Assembly: GCF_001307195.1 (NCBI RefSeq)
Contig: NZ_CP012808.1
Location: 2,976,001 to 3,040,000 of the forward strand
Length of the DNA stretch: 64,000 nucleotides
Origin: Acinetobacter equi
GTDB taxonomy: Bacteria; Pseudomonadota; Gammaproteobacteria; Pseudomonadales; Moraxellaceae
Direction: 5' to 3'
The position numbers and the translations under genes were made by a program. The notes below the pieces were generated by a model. It searched no databases and had not been told where the DNA came from. It saw nothing but the letters and a program-made list of their open reading frames with translations. Below, one piece after another: positions 51,996-61,622 of the stretch (position 1 is its first letter; every line of letters starts with the position of its first letter).

Positions 51996-52934
51996 ATGAA
52001 TAGTGCCTTAAAGTTTAAGGATTCTCCTTATACACCATTTATGCAAGAGACACGGATTACTCTTTCTAATGGTATAGAACTGCATGTTGAAATAGGCGGT
52101 AAAAGTACAGACCCTACAATTTTGTTAATTATGGGTTTAGGTGCTCAAGTGCTTTTTTGGCCTGATTTTTTTTGTAAATCTCTTATAGATCAAGGTTATC
52201 GTGTTATCCGTTTTGATAATCGAGACATTGGATTATCAAGTAAAATTAAACATGATGGACCTAAACTTAATGCCATTAAAATGATGGGTCGCTTTACATT
52301 AGGTCTTAAAAATGAAGGTGCACCATATACTCTATATGATATGGCTGAAGACTGTGCACTCATGATTGATGCTTTGAGCTTAGAAAAAGTTCATGTAATT
52401 GGCGCTTCCATGGGCGGAATGATTGCACAAATTCTTGCTGCACAATATCCAACTAAAGTTCAAAGTTTAGGCTTATTATTTACAAGTAATATTCAACCTT
52501 TTTTACCTATTCCAAGACCCAAACAACTCTTTAGTTTAATTGGAAAACCCAAATCTAGAGATGAAAATGCTATTATTGACCATACGTTAAAAGTATTCCA
52601 AACCATTGGGTCACCAGGTTTGGTAAATCCTTTGGAAACTATGCAAACTGCTAAAAAACTATATGAGCGGAGCTACTATCCAAAAGGTGTACTTCAACAA
52701 TTTTTAGCAATATTATGTACAGGTTCTCTGCTACAATTAGATAAGCAGATTCATCACCCCACTCTTGTTGTTCATGGGGCATGTGATCGCTTGTTACCAC
52801 CTGGACATGGTAAAGCTGTTGCGAAAGCAATACCGGGCGCTAAATTTGAATTAATTGAAGGAATGGGGCATGATATCCCACCGCAATTTGTTCCATATCT
52901 TAGCGGACTTTTTGCACATCATTTTACATCATAA
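51996..52934 (+). CDS. estB: Alpha/beta hydrolase, EstB-like
   Basis: The 312-residue protein has the alpha/beta hydrolase fold. The oxyanion region is LLIMGLGAQVLFW. The nucleophile elbow is GASMGGMIAQ (Ser about 140). The last catalytic residues are in VVHGACDRLLPP (Asp) and GMGHDIPPQF (His). It should cleave ester bonds; the natural substrate is not known. The symbol rests on the position between rubB and oxyR, which is the arrangement described for Acinetobacter. Its ATG follows a terminator by 12 bases, so it needs read-through or a promoter in the rubB end. Confidence 0.82.
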   Translation: MNSALKFKDSPYTPFMQETRITLSNGIELHVEIGGKSTDPTILLIMGLGAQVLFWPDFFCKSLIDQGYRVIRFDNRDIGLSSKIKHDGPKLNAIKMMGRFTLGLKNEGAPYTLYDMAEDCALMIDALSLEKVHVIGASMGGMIAQILAAQYPTKVQSLGLLFTSNIQPFLPIPRPKQLFSLIGKPKSRDENAIIDHTLKVFQTIGSPGLVNPLETMQTAKKLYERSYYPKGVLQQFLAILCTGSLLQLDKQIHHPTLVVHGACDRLLPPGHGKAVAKAIPGAKFELIEGMGHDIPPQFVPYLSGLFAHHFTS

Positions 52935-52947
52935 ATATTAGGACACT

Positions 52948-53850
52948 ATGGCTGCATTACCATCCCTAAGACAGCTGTCATATTTAGTAACACTGTCTGA
53001 AACGCTGCATTTCACCGAAGCAGCTCGCCGATCTTTTGTAACCCAGTCAACTTTGTCTGGCGGTATCATGGAATTGGAGCGACTTTTGGGTGGCGTACTC
53101 GTTGAACGTGATCGCCAAAACGTACGCTTAACTCCACTAGGTGAGCAAGTTGTTGCACGGGCCCGTGTTCTTTTAGCGGATGCTCAAGACTTGATGCGCT
53201 TAAGCCGTGAAATGAGTGAACCCCTTACAGGTGATTTACATTTAGGTATCATTCCAACAATTGCGCCTTTTATTTTGGCTCAACTCTTAGATGAAGTGCA
53301 TAAACAATTACCTAAAATTCAATTGCATTTGCATGAGGCTCAAAGCGAGAAAATCGTAGAGCGCCTTGAGCACGGCAACCTAGATATGATTGTTCTTGCA
53401 TTACCATTCGATACGCGTGGCTTAAAAGTTGCAGAAATCGAAAAAGAAAATTTATTCTTGGTTTGCCATAAAGCTGATCCAATTGCAATGAAAGCAAACT
53501 CATTAGATCAATTAGATCTTTCACGTTTAATGTTATTGGAAGAAGGTCACTGCTTACGTGATCATACACTTAGTGCTTGCCCAATTGGTGAACGTAAAAA
53601 TGATCATCGTTTAAAAGCAAGTTCACTTCCAACATTGGTTGAGATGGTTTCTGCAAATCTTGGTTTTACTCTATTACCAGAAATTGCACTTCATACCAAT
53701 ATGATTAAAGCAAATCCAGATTTAGTTGTTAAGCCTATTGAGGCAGCACCAAATCGCACTTTAGCTTTAGTTACACGTAAAAGCACACCTCTTCAAAGTG
53801 AATTTGATGTTCTATTGCAAATTTTGCAAAAAATCACAAAAAAAGCTTAA
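52948..53850 (+). CDS. oxyR: Hydrogen peroxide sensor OxyR
   Basis: OxyR is a LysR-type activator of peroxide defence genes. The 300-residue protein has the winged helix-turn-helix (about 5-65, LRQLSYLVTLSETLHFTEAARRSFVTQSTLSGGIMELE). The two redox Cys residues are in GHCLRDHTLSACPIGE (eight residues between), the same as the pair in E. coli OxyR that forms a disulfide in peroxide. The remaining part is a LysR-type binding domain. It lies 13 bp after estB and is probably co-transcribed. A terminator follows, shared with ppk1 on the other strand. Confidence 0.93.
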   Translation: MAALPSLRQLSYLVTLSETLHFTEAARRSFVTQSTLSGGIMELERLLGGVLVERDRQNVRLTPLGEQVVARARVLLADAQDLMRLSREMSEPLTGDLHLGIIPTIAPFILAQLLDEVHKQLPKIQLHLHEAQSEKIVERLEHGNLDMIVLALPFDTRGLKVAEIEKENLFLVCHKADPIAMKANSLDQLDLSRLMLLEEGHCLRDHTLSACPIGERKNDHRLKASSLPTLVEMVSANLGFTLLPEIALHTNMIKANPDLVVKPIEAAPNRTLALVTRKSTPLQSEFDVLLQILQKITKKA

Positions 53851-53858
53851 GCAATAAA

Positions 53859-53891
53859 CAAAAAAGGAGCCTAAAAAGACTCCTTTTTTTA
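53859..53891. terminator. Bidirectional terminator, oxyR and ppk1
   Basis: AAAAAAGGAG pairs with CTCCTTTTTT around a loop of ten bases. It lies between two convergent genes. Confidence 0.85.
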
Positions 53892-53898
53892 CTTTATA

Positions 53899-55980
53899 TC
53901 AGGTAATCGTACTCAATAAAATACGTTGAGCATTATGTGGCTTCTGACCCTCATCAACCTCTGCACGAACCCACGTACCATCACCTTTCAACAACCAAGC
54001 CTGTTGATTATCTTCTAAATAATTAACTAAACCTTGCTGATAAATACGTTTTTTCAAAGCAATATCTTCAATTGGGAAACAAGCTTCAACTCGATTAAAT
54101 AAATTACGATCCATCCAATCCGCACTTGAACAATAAATACGAGCATCGCCATTATTGCTAAAATAATATACACGTGTATGCTCTAAGAATCTTCCAACGA
54201 TTGATCTCACGCGAATATTTTCAGATAAACCAGGTAAACCTGGACGCAAGCAACAAATTGAGCGAATAATTAAATCAATTTGCACACCAGCCTGTGATGC
54301 TTCATATAATTTATTAATTAACTGAACTTCAGTTAAAGCATTCACTTTCACAATAATTCTTGCTAATTTTCCAGCTTTTGCATTTGCAATTTCTTCATCA
54401 ATGAAGTTAATAAGCTGTGCATGTAAAGTAAATGGAGCATGAAGAAGTTTCTTCAATTTCGCCATTTTACCCATACCAGTAAGCTCTTGGAAAATACGAT
54501 GCACATCTTCACACAAATCTTTTTCAGTCGTTAATAAACCATAGTCTGTGTAAATACGTGCATTACCTGCATGATAATTTCCTGTTCCCAAATGCACATA
54601 ACGCACTAACTTATTATTTTCACGGCGTACAACCAAAATCATTTTTGCATGTGTTTTATAGCCAACAATACCATAAACAACAACAGCGCCTGCTTCTTGC
54701 AATACGTTCGCCACTTCAATATTTGATTCTTCATCAAAACGTGCACGAAGTTCAATGACAGCTGTAACTTCTTTACCATTTCGTGCAGCTTCAGCCAAAA
54801 CTTGAACAATTTCAGAATCTGGTCCACTACGATATAAAGTTTGCTTAATGGCTAAAACTTGCGGATCTCTTGCAGCTTCACGTAATAGATTAATAACAGG
54901 TGCAAAAGATTCAAATGGATGATGCAATAAAATATCCTGCTTCTTCATCGCACTAAAAATATTTTCAGACTTTTTCAATACTTTCGGAATAACAGGAATA
55001 TGTGCATCATAACGTAAATGAGGTCGCTTAAAATTTGACAGTAATCGTGCAAGATTTACAGGACCATTCACCTTATAAAGCTGATCTTCATCTAACTCAA
55101 ATTCATCTAATAGATATTTATAAATATGTTCAGGACAATTTTCTGTTACTTCTAAACGTACAGCTCGCCCAAAACGTCGCGAACTCAACTCACCTTTCAA
55201 CGCTTTTGCTAAATCTTCCACATCTTCATTTAATGCTAAATCTGCATTACGTGTAACGCGGAATTGATAACAACCTGTTGCTTTCATTCCAGGGAATAAA
55301 TCTGACACATGCTCATGAATAATGGCAGATAACATCACATGATGCTCTTTACCATCTGTTAACTCATCTGGTAAACGTACAACACGTGGTAAAGAACGTG
55401 GTGCAGGAACGACTGCTAAATCTATTTGACGTCCAAATGCATCTTTACCTTCCAAAGTCACAATAAAGTTTAAACTTTTGTTGGCAAGTCTAGGAAATGG
55501 ATGTGCAGGATCTAAACTAATTGGTGTAAGTACAGGTGCAACTTGTTCTTGAAAATATTTTTTTACCCAAACAGATTGTGCAGGAGTAAGCTCCCCACGT
55601 CTTAAAAAACAAATATCCTCTTCTCGTAACTTCGGCAATATTTGTTCATTCAAAATTCGATATTGTCGTTCAATTGCAATATGTGCTTTCTTTGAAATTT
55701 TTTCTAAAATTTGTTTTGGTGTTAATCCATCAGGTGTACGACTTTCATTTCCAAGACCTAATTGCTCCATAACCCCAGCAACGCGAATTTCAAAAAACTC
55801 ATCTAAATTTCTAGAAAAAATAAGTAAGAAGTTCATCCTTTCAAGAACAGGATGTAATGGATCTACGGCTTGTTCTAATACACGCAAATGGAAATTTAAA
55901 ATTGATAATTCACGATTAATATAACGATCGTTATAGGTATATTCCGTTTGTGTTGGAAGTGTACTAATTGCCGTATTCAT
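53899..55980 (-). CDS. ppk1: Polyphosphate kinase PPK1
   Basis: PPK1 joins phosphate from ATP into polyphosphate at the membrane. The 693-residue protein has all four domains. The N-terminal domain starts [23 protein letters not shown]. The two catalytic phospholipase D-like domains contain the two active His residues in [12 protein letters not shown] (phosphorylated) and in the later part [60 protein letters not shown] is a family signature. The length agrees with the family. No ppx gene lies next to it. Confidence 0.96.
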   Translation of the reverse strand: MNTAISTLPTQTEYTYNDRYINRELSILNFHLRVLEQAVDPLHPVLERMNFLLIFSRNLDEFFEIRVAGVMEQLGLGNESRTPDGLTPKQILEKISKKAHIAIERQYRILNEQILPKLREEDICFLRRGELTPAQSVWVKKYFQEQVAPVLTPISLDPAHPFPRLANKSLNFIVTLEGKDAFGRQIDLAVVPAPRSLPRVVRLPDELTDGKEHHVMLSAIIHEHVSDLFPGMKATGCYQFRVTRNADLALNEDVEDLAKALKGELSSRRFGRAVRLEVTENCPEHIYKYLLDEFELDEDQLYKVNGPVNLARLLSNFKRPHLRYDAHIPVIPKVLKKSENIFSAMKKQDILLHHPFESFAPVINLLREAARDPQVLAIKQTLYRSGPDSEIVQVLAEAARNGKEVTAVIELRARFDEESNIEVANVLQEAGAVVVYGIVGYKTHAKMILVVRRENNKLVRYVHLGTGNYHAGNARIYTDYGLLTTEKDLCEDVHRIFQELTGMGKMAKLKKLLHAPFTLHAQLINFIDEEIANAKAGKLARIIVKVNALTEVQLINKLYEASQAGVQIDLIIRSICCLRPGLPGLSENIRVRSIVGRFLEHTRVYYFSNNGDARIYCSSADWMDRNLFNRVEACFPIEDIALKKRIYQQGLVNYLEDNQQAWLLKGDGTWVRAEVDEGQKPHNAQRILLSTIT

Positions 55981-56039
55981 ATTTCACCTATGAAAAATTC
56001 CTTATGACTTTAAGTATGCTTTAAATTTATTTAAATTTC

Positions 56040-56072
56040 ATAAAAAAAGCTCAATTTAATGAGCTTTTTATC
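56040..56072 (-). terminator. Terminator of mtgA
   Basis: AAAAAGCTCA pairs with TGAGCTTTTT around ATTTAA; on the minus strand a T run follows. Confidence 0.85.
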
Positions 56073-56076
56073 TTTT

Positions 56077-56754
56077 TTAATTTGGAATATGGCTATAACG
56101 CATATATTTTTGAATCATACGCTTTTTATAATTTAAGCGTCGATCATTTCTATTATTCTGATAATATTTAGGATTCGTCAAAATAGCTGCTAAAAATGAG
56201 GCTTGTTCACGCGTTAAGCTTTTTGCAGATTTACCGAAATAATATCGAGCGGCAGCTTCTGCACCATAAATATGATTACCAAACTCAACTGAATTTAAAT
56301 AAACCTCTAAAATTCGTTGTTTAGACCACATACGCTCCATCATCCATGTCGCGATGGCTTCCTCACCTTTACGAATAAATGAACGCTTATTATATAAAAA
56401 TAAGTTTTTTGCTAATTGCTGTGAAATGGTAGATCCGCCTGCAACGACTTTTCCTTTATCTTTATTTCGCTCTAAAGCAAATTGCATTCCAGCCCAATCA
56501 AAGCCTTTATGCTGTAAAAATTTTCCATCTTCAGCAGCAACCACCGCTTTTTTCAAATTATCACTAATTTGATCATAATCGAGCCATTCATGTTGAATAG
56601 GCTGAGATCGATCTGAATAGTAAGCAATACGCATAAACATTGTCGTATCTACAGGATGCGTCCGCCACCATGCTAAACTTGCAAATATCCAGATTTGAAC
56701 CAAAAGGAATAAACTAACAAGTATTAATAAGACACGAACAATAAAAGCCTTCAT
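56077..56754 (-). CDS. mtgA: Monofunctional peptidoglycan glycosyltransferase
   Basis: MtgA makes glycan strands from lipid II but has no transpeptidase part. The 225-residue protein has one N-terminal membrane helix (about 7-27) and a GT51 domain (about 60-215). The catalytic Glu is in [20 protein letters not shown]. Further motifs are [47 protein letters not shown] and [12 protein letters not shown]. These are in the order expected for GT51. It stands alone, divergent from the rhomboid gene. Confidence 0.95.
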   Translation of the reverse strand: MKAFIVRVLLILVSLFLLVQIWIFASLAWWRTHPVDTTMFMRIAYYSDRSQPIQHEWLDYDQISDNLKKAVVAAEDGKFLQHKGFDWAGMQFALERNKDKGKVVAGGSTISQQLAKNLFLYNKRSFIRKGEEAIATWMMERMWSKQRILEVYLNSVEFGNHIYGAEAAARYYFGKSAKSLTREQASFLAAILTNPKYYQNNRNDRRLNYKKRMIQKYMRYSHIPN

Positions 56755-56865
56755 ATGGGAGACTGACCCTTAATTAATTTTTGCCTGCTCATGTTAAAAT
56801 TTACACGGCAAGAAAAAAAGCATTTTCCTTTAATTTTTTAACATAAATATCTAATCAGCCCAATT

Positions 56866-57678
56866 ATGACGAATTCAACACCCACTTTTGTAAAATCTAA
56901 ATTTGATCTACAGCTATGGTGGATGACTGCCATTCTAATCGCGATTAATGTTGGATTATTTTTCTGGCAAGTTTTAAATGGTATGGATATTAGTTCTCCT
57001 AGCACTCAAGATGCCATTCGATGGGGTGCCGATTTTGCACCTTTAACATTTTTAGAAGAACCACAACGCTTATTTACTAGCATGTTTTTCCATTTTGGTT
57101 TTGTTCATCTCATGCTAAACATGTGGGCACTTTATCTTTTTGGTAGCATAGCTGAACAACTTTTTGGTCGAATTTATTTTATTTTTCTTTATATTCTTGC
57201 TGGCTTAATGGGAAGTTTACTCAGTGGCTATCTTGCCATTCAAGACAGCTATGAAATTCTTTATTTAGGGCAGGTCGAGCAACATTTACTACCTAGTGTT
57301 GGCGCTGGTGCTTCAGGTGCAGTAATGGGTTTAGGTGCAGCTTTAACTGTTTTAGCACTGCTTCCTCAGCTCCCTAACCAACATTTTTTCCTTGATCGTA
57401 AAACACTTGTGATTGTAATGGGCTTAAACCTTGCTATTGGCTTTACTATTAGTGGAATTAATAATGCCGCTCATGTTGGCGGCATTATCATGGGAATTAT
57501 CTTAACGCTGATTTGGTATATTGGCGAAAAAGTAAAACTTCCTTTTATATTCAAAGTAATTGGTATTATTACAGGAATAATCACATGTTACTTTTTCTAT
57601 CAATATTGCCAAAATCAAATTATTGAACTTCAACCACTTTGGCAAGAATTGGTTCAATGGATGATGTCAGACGACTAA
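56866..57678 (+). CDS. Rhomboid-family intramembrane serine protease
   Basis: The 270-residue inner-membrane protein has seven hydrophobic segments. FTSMFFHFGFVHLMLNMWALYLFG holds the family's HxxxN region. The catalytic Ser is in VGAGASGAVMGLGA (GxSG) and the catalytic His in NNAAHVGGIIMG. These two residues cut substrate helices within the membrane. The natural substrate is unknown. The extra long loop after the first helix is usual in bacterial rhomboids of this type. It converges on the ABC permease gene. Confidence 0.92.
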   Translation: MTNSTPTFVKSKFDLQLWWMTAILIAINVGLFFWQVLNGMDISSPSTQDAIRWGADFAPLTFLEEPQRLFTSMFFHFGFVHLMLNMWALYLFGSIAEQLFGRIYFIFLYILAGLMGSLLSGYLAIQDSYEILYLGQVEQHLLPSVGAGASGAVMGLGAALTVLALLPQLPNQHFFLDRKTLVIVMGLNLAIGFTISGINNAAHVGGIIMGIILTLIWYIGEKVKLPFIFKVIGIITGIITCYFFYQYCQNQIIELQPLWQELVQWMMSDD

Positions 57679-57701
57679 AACCTCTAAATGGGCTTTTAAA
57701 A

Positions 57702-57725
57702 AGATGAATCAAGACTGATTCATCT
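57702..57725 (-). terminator. Terminator overlapping the permease stop
   Basis: AGATGAATCA pairs with TGATTCATCT around four bases. On the minus strand a T run follows. The stop codon of the ABC permease gene lies within the stem. Confidence 0.75.
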
Positions 57726-60192
57726 CTCTTAAGCTCTTTAATGGTGGAATATGACTTAAGTATCCCAGACGATAACGTCCAATTAACATACACAATATGG
57801 TCATGCTTAAAGGTAAAATCAACCAAATTTCCCAATGTAATTGCATGACCAAATCCATACGTGAACTCGCAATAGCACTAACTACTTCAGCAAAAATACA
57901 AGAGACAATTCCTGCAATAAAGCCCATAAAACCAATTTCAAGAGTTAACATATTTTTTAATTGGCGCTTCGAACCTCCAAAAGAACGCAACAAAGCAACT
58001 TCTCTTTTTCGCTCATCCATTAATAAATTTAAGCAAGCAATGAGGACCAAAATACCAGAAACACTAACAAGCAATGCCAGTAAGCTAATAATTTGAATCA
58101 GTACACGTACTAAATTTTTAATTTCATCTAAAATTAAACTAACATCAATAAATACAGTATTCGAAAACTGCTGAATAATAGGAATCAGTTTTGCCTTACT
58201 TTGCTCAGGCACATAAAAACTACCTAAATAACTTCCCGCATTTTCATCCATTGTTTCAGGTGAAAAGATAAAAAAGAAATTGGGGCTAAAACTTTCCCAT
58301 TCTACTGTTCTTAGATTAATTACCGTTGCATGAAGCACTCCTTCAGGCAAACTAAAACTAAGCTTATCTCCAACCTTAATACCAAGTTCTTTTGCCGTTT
58401 TAGCTTCAACAGAAACTTCATTCAATGCATTAAACTGCGAACGCCCTTCTACAATTTGATTATTTTCAGGATATCCATTCGCTTGTGTAAGATTTAATTC
58501 ACGGCGTAATGAATTGTTTTCCTTCACCAATTGCTCTGAAAATGGTTGATCATTTTTCGCAATTAATCGCCCCTTTACATTTGGATATAAAGGCGTACTT
58601 TTCCAACCTTGTTGTGCAATTTGCGCTTTAAATTCAGGCATATCAAATGGTGGAAGCCCATACACAAATTGATTTGGTGTTTGCGCTGGAAGTTGTTGTT
58701 GCCAACGATCCATTAAGTCTGTGCGTAATACCATTAATACCGTAATTAGACTTAGTCCCAATGCCAAAGCCGTAATTTGAAATGCTGTTTGATATGGCAC
58801 GCGAATATACGTAGATAATCGAGATTTACTCGCTCTGATTGCTTTTAAAATTACCCAAATTACAGCATATAAAGCAGTACATAACAGGATAATTGAACCA
58901 ATCACCAATACGCTTAAAGTTAAATTTTCAGTCAATACCACACTAAAAACCACAAGACTTAAAGTTCCTGTAAGCAACATCCAAAGCCATGAGCTTACTG
59001 ACTTTTCTTGTTGACGAATCACACGAATTGGTGGCGTATTTAAAAGTTGCAATAGACTTGGCAATACAAAACCAAGTAATACCAATGTGCTGGTGAGCAT
59101 TGCAATTGGTAATGGCCCTAAAAGCAAAGCCATTGCTGAAAATTGAAGCTGTAAATGAGGGATTAACTGCAACATCAATTGCAATAAGGCATAACCCAAA
59201 CCAACACCAATAACTGAACCAATCAACATTGAAATAACTAAAACAACAGCTAACAATACTAAATATGCCATCAAAATATTGGATTTTTTGGCACCAATAC
59301 AACGTAGCAGTGCAATATGATCTTGGTTTTGTTGTACATATCTTTGCGCAGTTAAAGCAATTGCAATACCACACAATAAAATGGTGAGAATATTTGCCAA
59401 TTGCAAGAATGTATCTAAATTAGATACAGGTTTCATTAACCGTGTATTACCTTGACTTGCATTTCTTATTTTTAAACTACTTTGCTCTTCAATATCTTGC
59501 CCTTCAACTTGAGCTGTTGGAGGATGATCCTTAATATATTGCTTAAATGCTCGCTCATATTTTTTGATTTGATCTGCTTCACCCGCAAGTAATAATCTAT
59601 ATTCAATACGACTTCCCACTTGAATTGCATTCGTAGCAGCGACATCATCTTGAGAAATTAAAACGGTCGGAGAAAAAGCAGAAAAACCTAATTCTTGATT
59701 TGAATCTTGCTCAATTACAGCAGCAACTTTAAATTTTCCATCAGCGATATGGATGGTATCTCCCACCTTTACATGCAACAAATCCATTGCACGCTGACTT
59801 AACCAAACATCTCCCTTTTTCACAGAAGATTGCTGCGGATTTACTGTCATTTGCCCACGTAATGGAAACGCTTGATCAACTGCTTTGACATTCACCATTA
59901 CAAAGTTTTCATCTGTATGTGCCATAGAGCCAAATACAGTAACTTTAGATTGCTGTAATGATGCTTTTTTAGCTCTATTTTCCCAAGATGAATCAATAGG
60001 TTGATTATCATTTAATACCAGATCTGCTGCTAACATTTCAGAAGCTTGCAACGCAACAGCTTGCTTAATTTGTTCATTACTAAATTTCAATGCAGTCGTT
60101 GCACTAATTGCAAGTGTTAAAGCAATAATGAGTAAATAAATGCCTGTTGTTTTAAAGCTTTGTGTAAAGATCGGACGAAATAAATGATTCAC
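57709..60192 (-). CDS. ABC exporter permease, FtsX/MacB type (YbbP-like)
   Basis: The 827-residue membrane protein belongs to the FtsX-like permeases. It has one N-terminal helix, a large periplasmic part (about 45-250), a group of helices, a second periplasmic part (about 510-680), and the C-terminal FtsX module (ISLLALLVSVSGILVLIACLNLLMDERKREVALLRSFGGSKRQLK). The start is GTG at 60192: a perfect AAGGAGG stands five bases before it and overlaps the end of the ATPase gene. A longer open frame to 60240 has no such site. It is the partner of the ATPase gene, and the pair ybbA-ybbP next to tesA is also present in E. coli. The substrate is unknown. Confidence 0.9.
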   Translation of the reverse strand: MNHLFRPIFTQSFKTTGIYLLIIALTLAISATTALKFSNEQIKQAVALQASEMLAADLVLNDNQPIDSSWENRAKKASLQQSKVTVFGSMAHTDENFVMVNVKAVDQAFPLRGQMTVNPQQSSVKKGDVWLSQRAMDLLHVKVGDTIHIADGKFKVAAVIEQDSNQELGFSAFSPTVLISQDDVAATNAIQVGSRIEYRLLLAGEADQIKKYERAFKQYIKDHPPTAQVEGQDIEEQSSLKIRNASQGNTRLMKPVSNLDTFLQLANILTILLCGIAIALTAQRYVQQNQDHIALLRCIGAKKSNILMAYLVLLAVVLVISMLIGSVIGVGLGYALLQLMLQLIPHLQLQFSAMALLLGPLPIAMLTSTLVLLGFVLPSLLQLLNTPPIRVIRQQEKSVSSWLWMLLTGTLSLVVFSVVLTENLTLSVLVIGSIILLCTALYAVIWVILKAIRASKSRLSTYIRVPYQTAFQITALALGLSLITVLMVLRTDLMDRWQQQLPAQTPNQFVYGLPPFDMPEFKAQIAQQGWKSTPLYPNVKGRLIAKNDQPFSEQLVKENNSLRRELNLTQANGYPENNQIVEGRSQFNALNEVSVEAKTAKELGIKVGDKLSFSLPEGVLHATVINLRTVEWESFSPNFFFIFSPETMDENAGSYLGSFYVPEQSKAKLIPIIQQFSNTVFIDVSLILDEIKNLVRVLIQIISLLALLVSVSGILVLIACLNLLMDERKREVALLRSFGGSKRQLKNMLTLEIGFMGFIAGIVSCIFAEVVSAIASSRMDLVMQLHWEIWLILPLSMTILCMLIGRYRLGYLSHIPPLKSLREMNQS

Positions 60193-60193
60193 T

Positions 60194-60919
60194 TCATCCT
60201 CCTTGTGGATGCTCAATGAGCTGACCATTGAGCAATTCAAAATGACGATGACATTGTTTTGCTAACTGCTGATCATGTGTCACCAAAACTAAAGTTGTTC
60301 CCAATTCACGATTAAGCTGAAATAATAATTGTTCAATTTCTTTTGCTGTTTCACCATCTAAATTTCCAGTAGGTTCATCTGCAAAAATAATTTGCGGCTG
60401 GCTAATCAAAGCACGTGCAATTGCAACACGTTGCTGCTCACCACCCGATAAAACTTTGGGCGTTTGATGAATTTGTCTTTCTAAGCCAACTTTTATTAAT
60501 AACTCAATTGCTGCTTTTTCAGCATTTTTATATTGGAAATTTTGCTGCAACCGTAAAGGAAGCATGACATTTTCTAAAGCACTTAAATGTGGAAGTAACT
60601 GAAAAGATTGAAATACAAATCCAATATATTTTAAGCGAATAAGTGCTCTTTGCTCTTCACCTAAATCATGTACAGCTTCACCACAGACTGCTAACTGCCC
60701 ACCACTAGGTTGATCTAATGTTGCTAAAATCCCCAATAATGTAGACTTCCCTGAACCAGAACGCCCAGTAATCGCAACTTGATCACCTGCTTGAATTTCT
60801 AAATTCAAATTTTCAAAAATAACTAATTCTTTATGTGCAAGTGGAATCTTTTGTGTCAATTGCTGTGCAGAAATTATTGCTTGTGGCATGATTAAGTTAT
60901 CGTCATTAAATGTGGTCAT
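60194..60919 (-). CDS. ABC exporter ATPase (YbbA/LolD type)
   Basis: The 241-residue protein is the ATP-hydrolysing part of an ABC exporter. Walker A is [12 protein letters not shown] (near residue 40 to 50), the signature is [15 protein letters not shown], Walker B is [14 protein letters not shown], and the switch His is in [22 protein letters not shown] and [18 protein letters not shown] are the usual MacB/LolD family parts. Start 60919 has an AGGA site five bases before it; an ATG at 60889 is a possible inner start. It overlaps the leader of tesA on the other strand and is the first gene of a two-gene operon with the permease. Confidence 0.93.
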   Translation of the reverse strand: MTTFNDDNLIMPQAIISAQQLTQKIPLAHKELVIFENLNLEIQAGDQVAITGRSGSGKSTLLGILATLDQPSGGQLAVCGEAVHDLGEEQRALIRLKYIGFVFQSFQLLPHLSALENVMLPLRLQQNFQYKNAEKAAIELLIKVGLERQIHQTPKVLSGGEQQRVAIARALISQPQIIFADEPTGNLDGETAKEIEQLLFQLNRELGTTLVLVTHDQQLAKQCHRHFELLNGQLIEHPQGG

Positions 60920-60928
60920 AGCATCCTT

Positions 60929-61558
60929 ATGCAAAAAAGCAATCTCATTAAAATAAAATTCGTGTGTTGTCTTTTATTCAGCATAGGTTTTTTGCCAATG
61001 CTTGCTTCAGCTAAAACTATCATGATTTTAGGTGATAGTTTAAGTGCTGGTTATGGGATTCAAAAACAACAAGGTTGGGTGAATCTTCTACAAAATAAAC
61101 TAAACCAACAGTATCCCAAACAACATAAAGTGGTCAATGCAAGTGCAAGTGGTGAAACAACAAGTGGCGCCCTTGCTCGTCTACCAAAATTATTACAAAC
61201 CCATCAACCCGATATTGTTGTCATTGAACTGGGAGGAAATGATGGTTTGAGAGGTCAACCGCCTCAAATGATTCAAAAAAATTTAGCGCAATTAATACAG
61301 CAAAGCCAAAAAAGTAAAGCGACTGTTATTCTTTTAGGAATGAAAATTCCACCGAATCTGGGCACAGCATACAGTAAAGCTTTTGAAAATACATATAAAA
61401 CAGTAAGCCAACAATATAAAGTAAAACTACAGCCGTTCTTTTTAGATGGTGTAGCTGGAAATAAATCTTTAATGCAACAAGATCAAATTCATCCTAATGC
61501 AAAAGCACAACCTATTTTACTAAATAATACTTATCCATATATCAACAGTGCTTTATAG
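60929..61558 (+). CDS. tesA: Arylesterase / acyl-CoA thioesterase I TesA, GDSL family
   Basis: The 209-residue periplasmic hydrolase has a signal peptide (about 1-29, ending MLASAKT). The nucleophile Ser is in ILGDSLSAGYG, the oxyanion Asn in IELGGNDGLRG and the Asp/His pair in DQIHPNAKAQ. These are blocks I, III and V of SGNH hydrolases. It cleaves acyl-thioesters and short esters. It is head to head with the ATPase gene, with only nine bases between the two start codons; the same order tesA/ybbA/ybbP is present in E. coli. Its promoter and ribosome site must overlap the ATPase gene. A terminator follows. Confidence 0.92.
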   Translation: MQKSNLIKIKFVCCLLFSIGFLPMLASAKTIMILGDSLSAGYGIQKQQGWVNLLQNKLNQQYPKQHKVVNASASGETTSGALARLPKLLQTHQPDIVVIELGGNDGLRGQPPQMIQKNLAQLIQQSQKSKATVILLGMKIPPNLGTAYSKAFENTYKTVSQQYKVKLQPFFLDGVAGNKSLMQQDQIHPNAKAQPILLNNTYPYINSAL

Positions 61559-61598
61559 GCACCTTTGATTTTATAAACTAAGCTCTATATAGATATGA

Positions 61599-61622
61599 GC
61601 CTTACTTTAAAGTAGGTTTTTT
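61599..61622 (+). terminator. Terminator of tesA
   Basis: CCTTACTTT and AAAGTAGG form a short stem followed by a T run. The 3' end of the amidase gene overlaps it. Confidence 0.65.
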
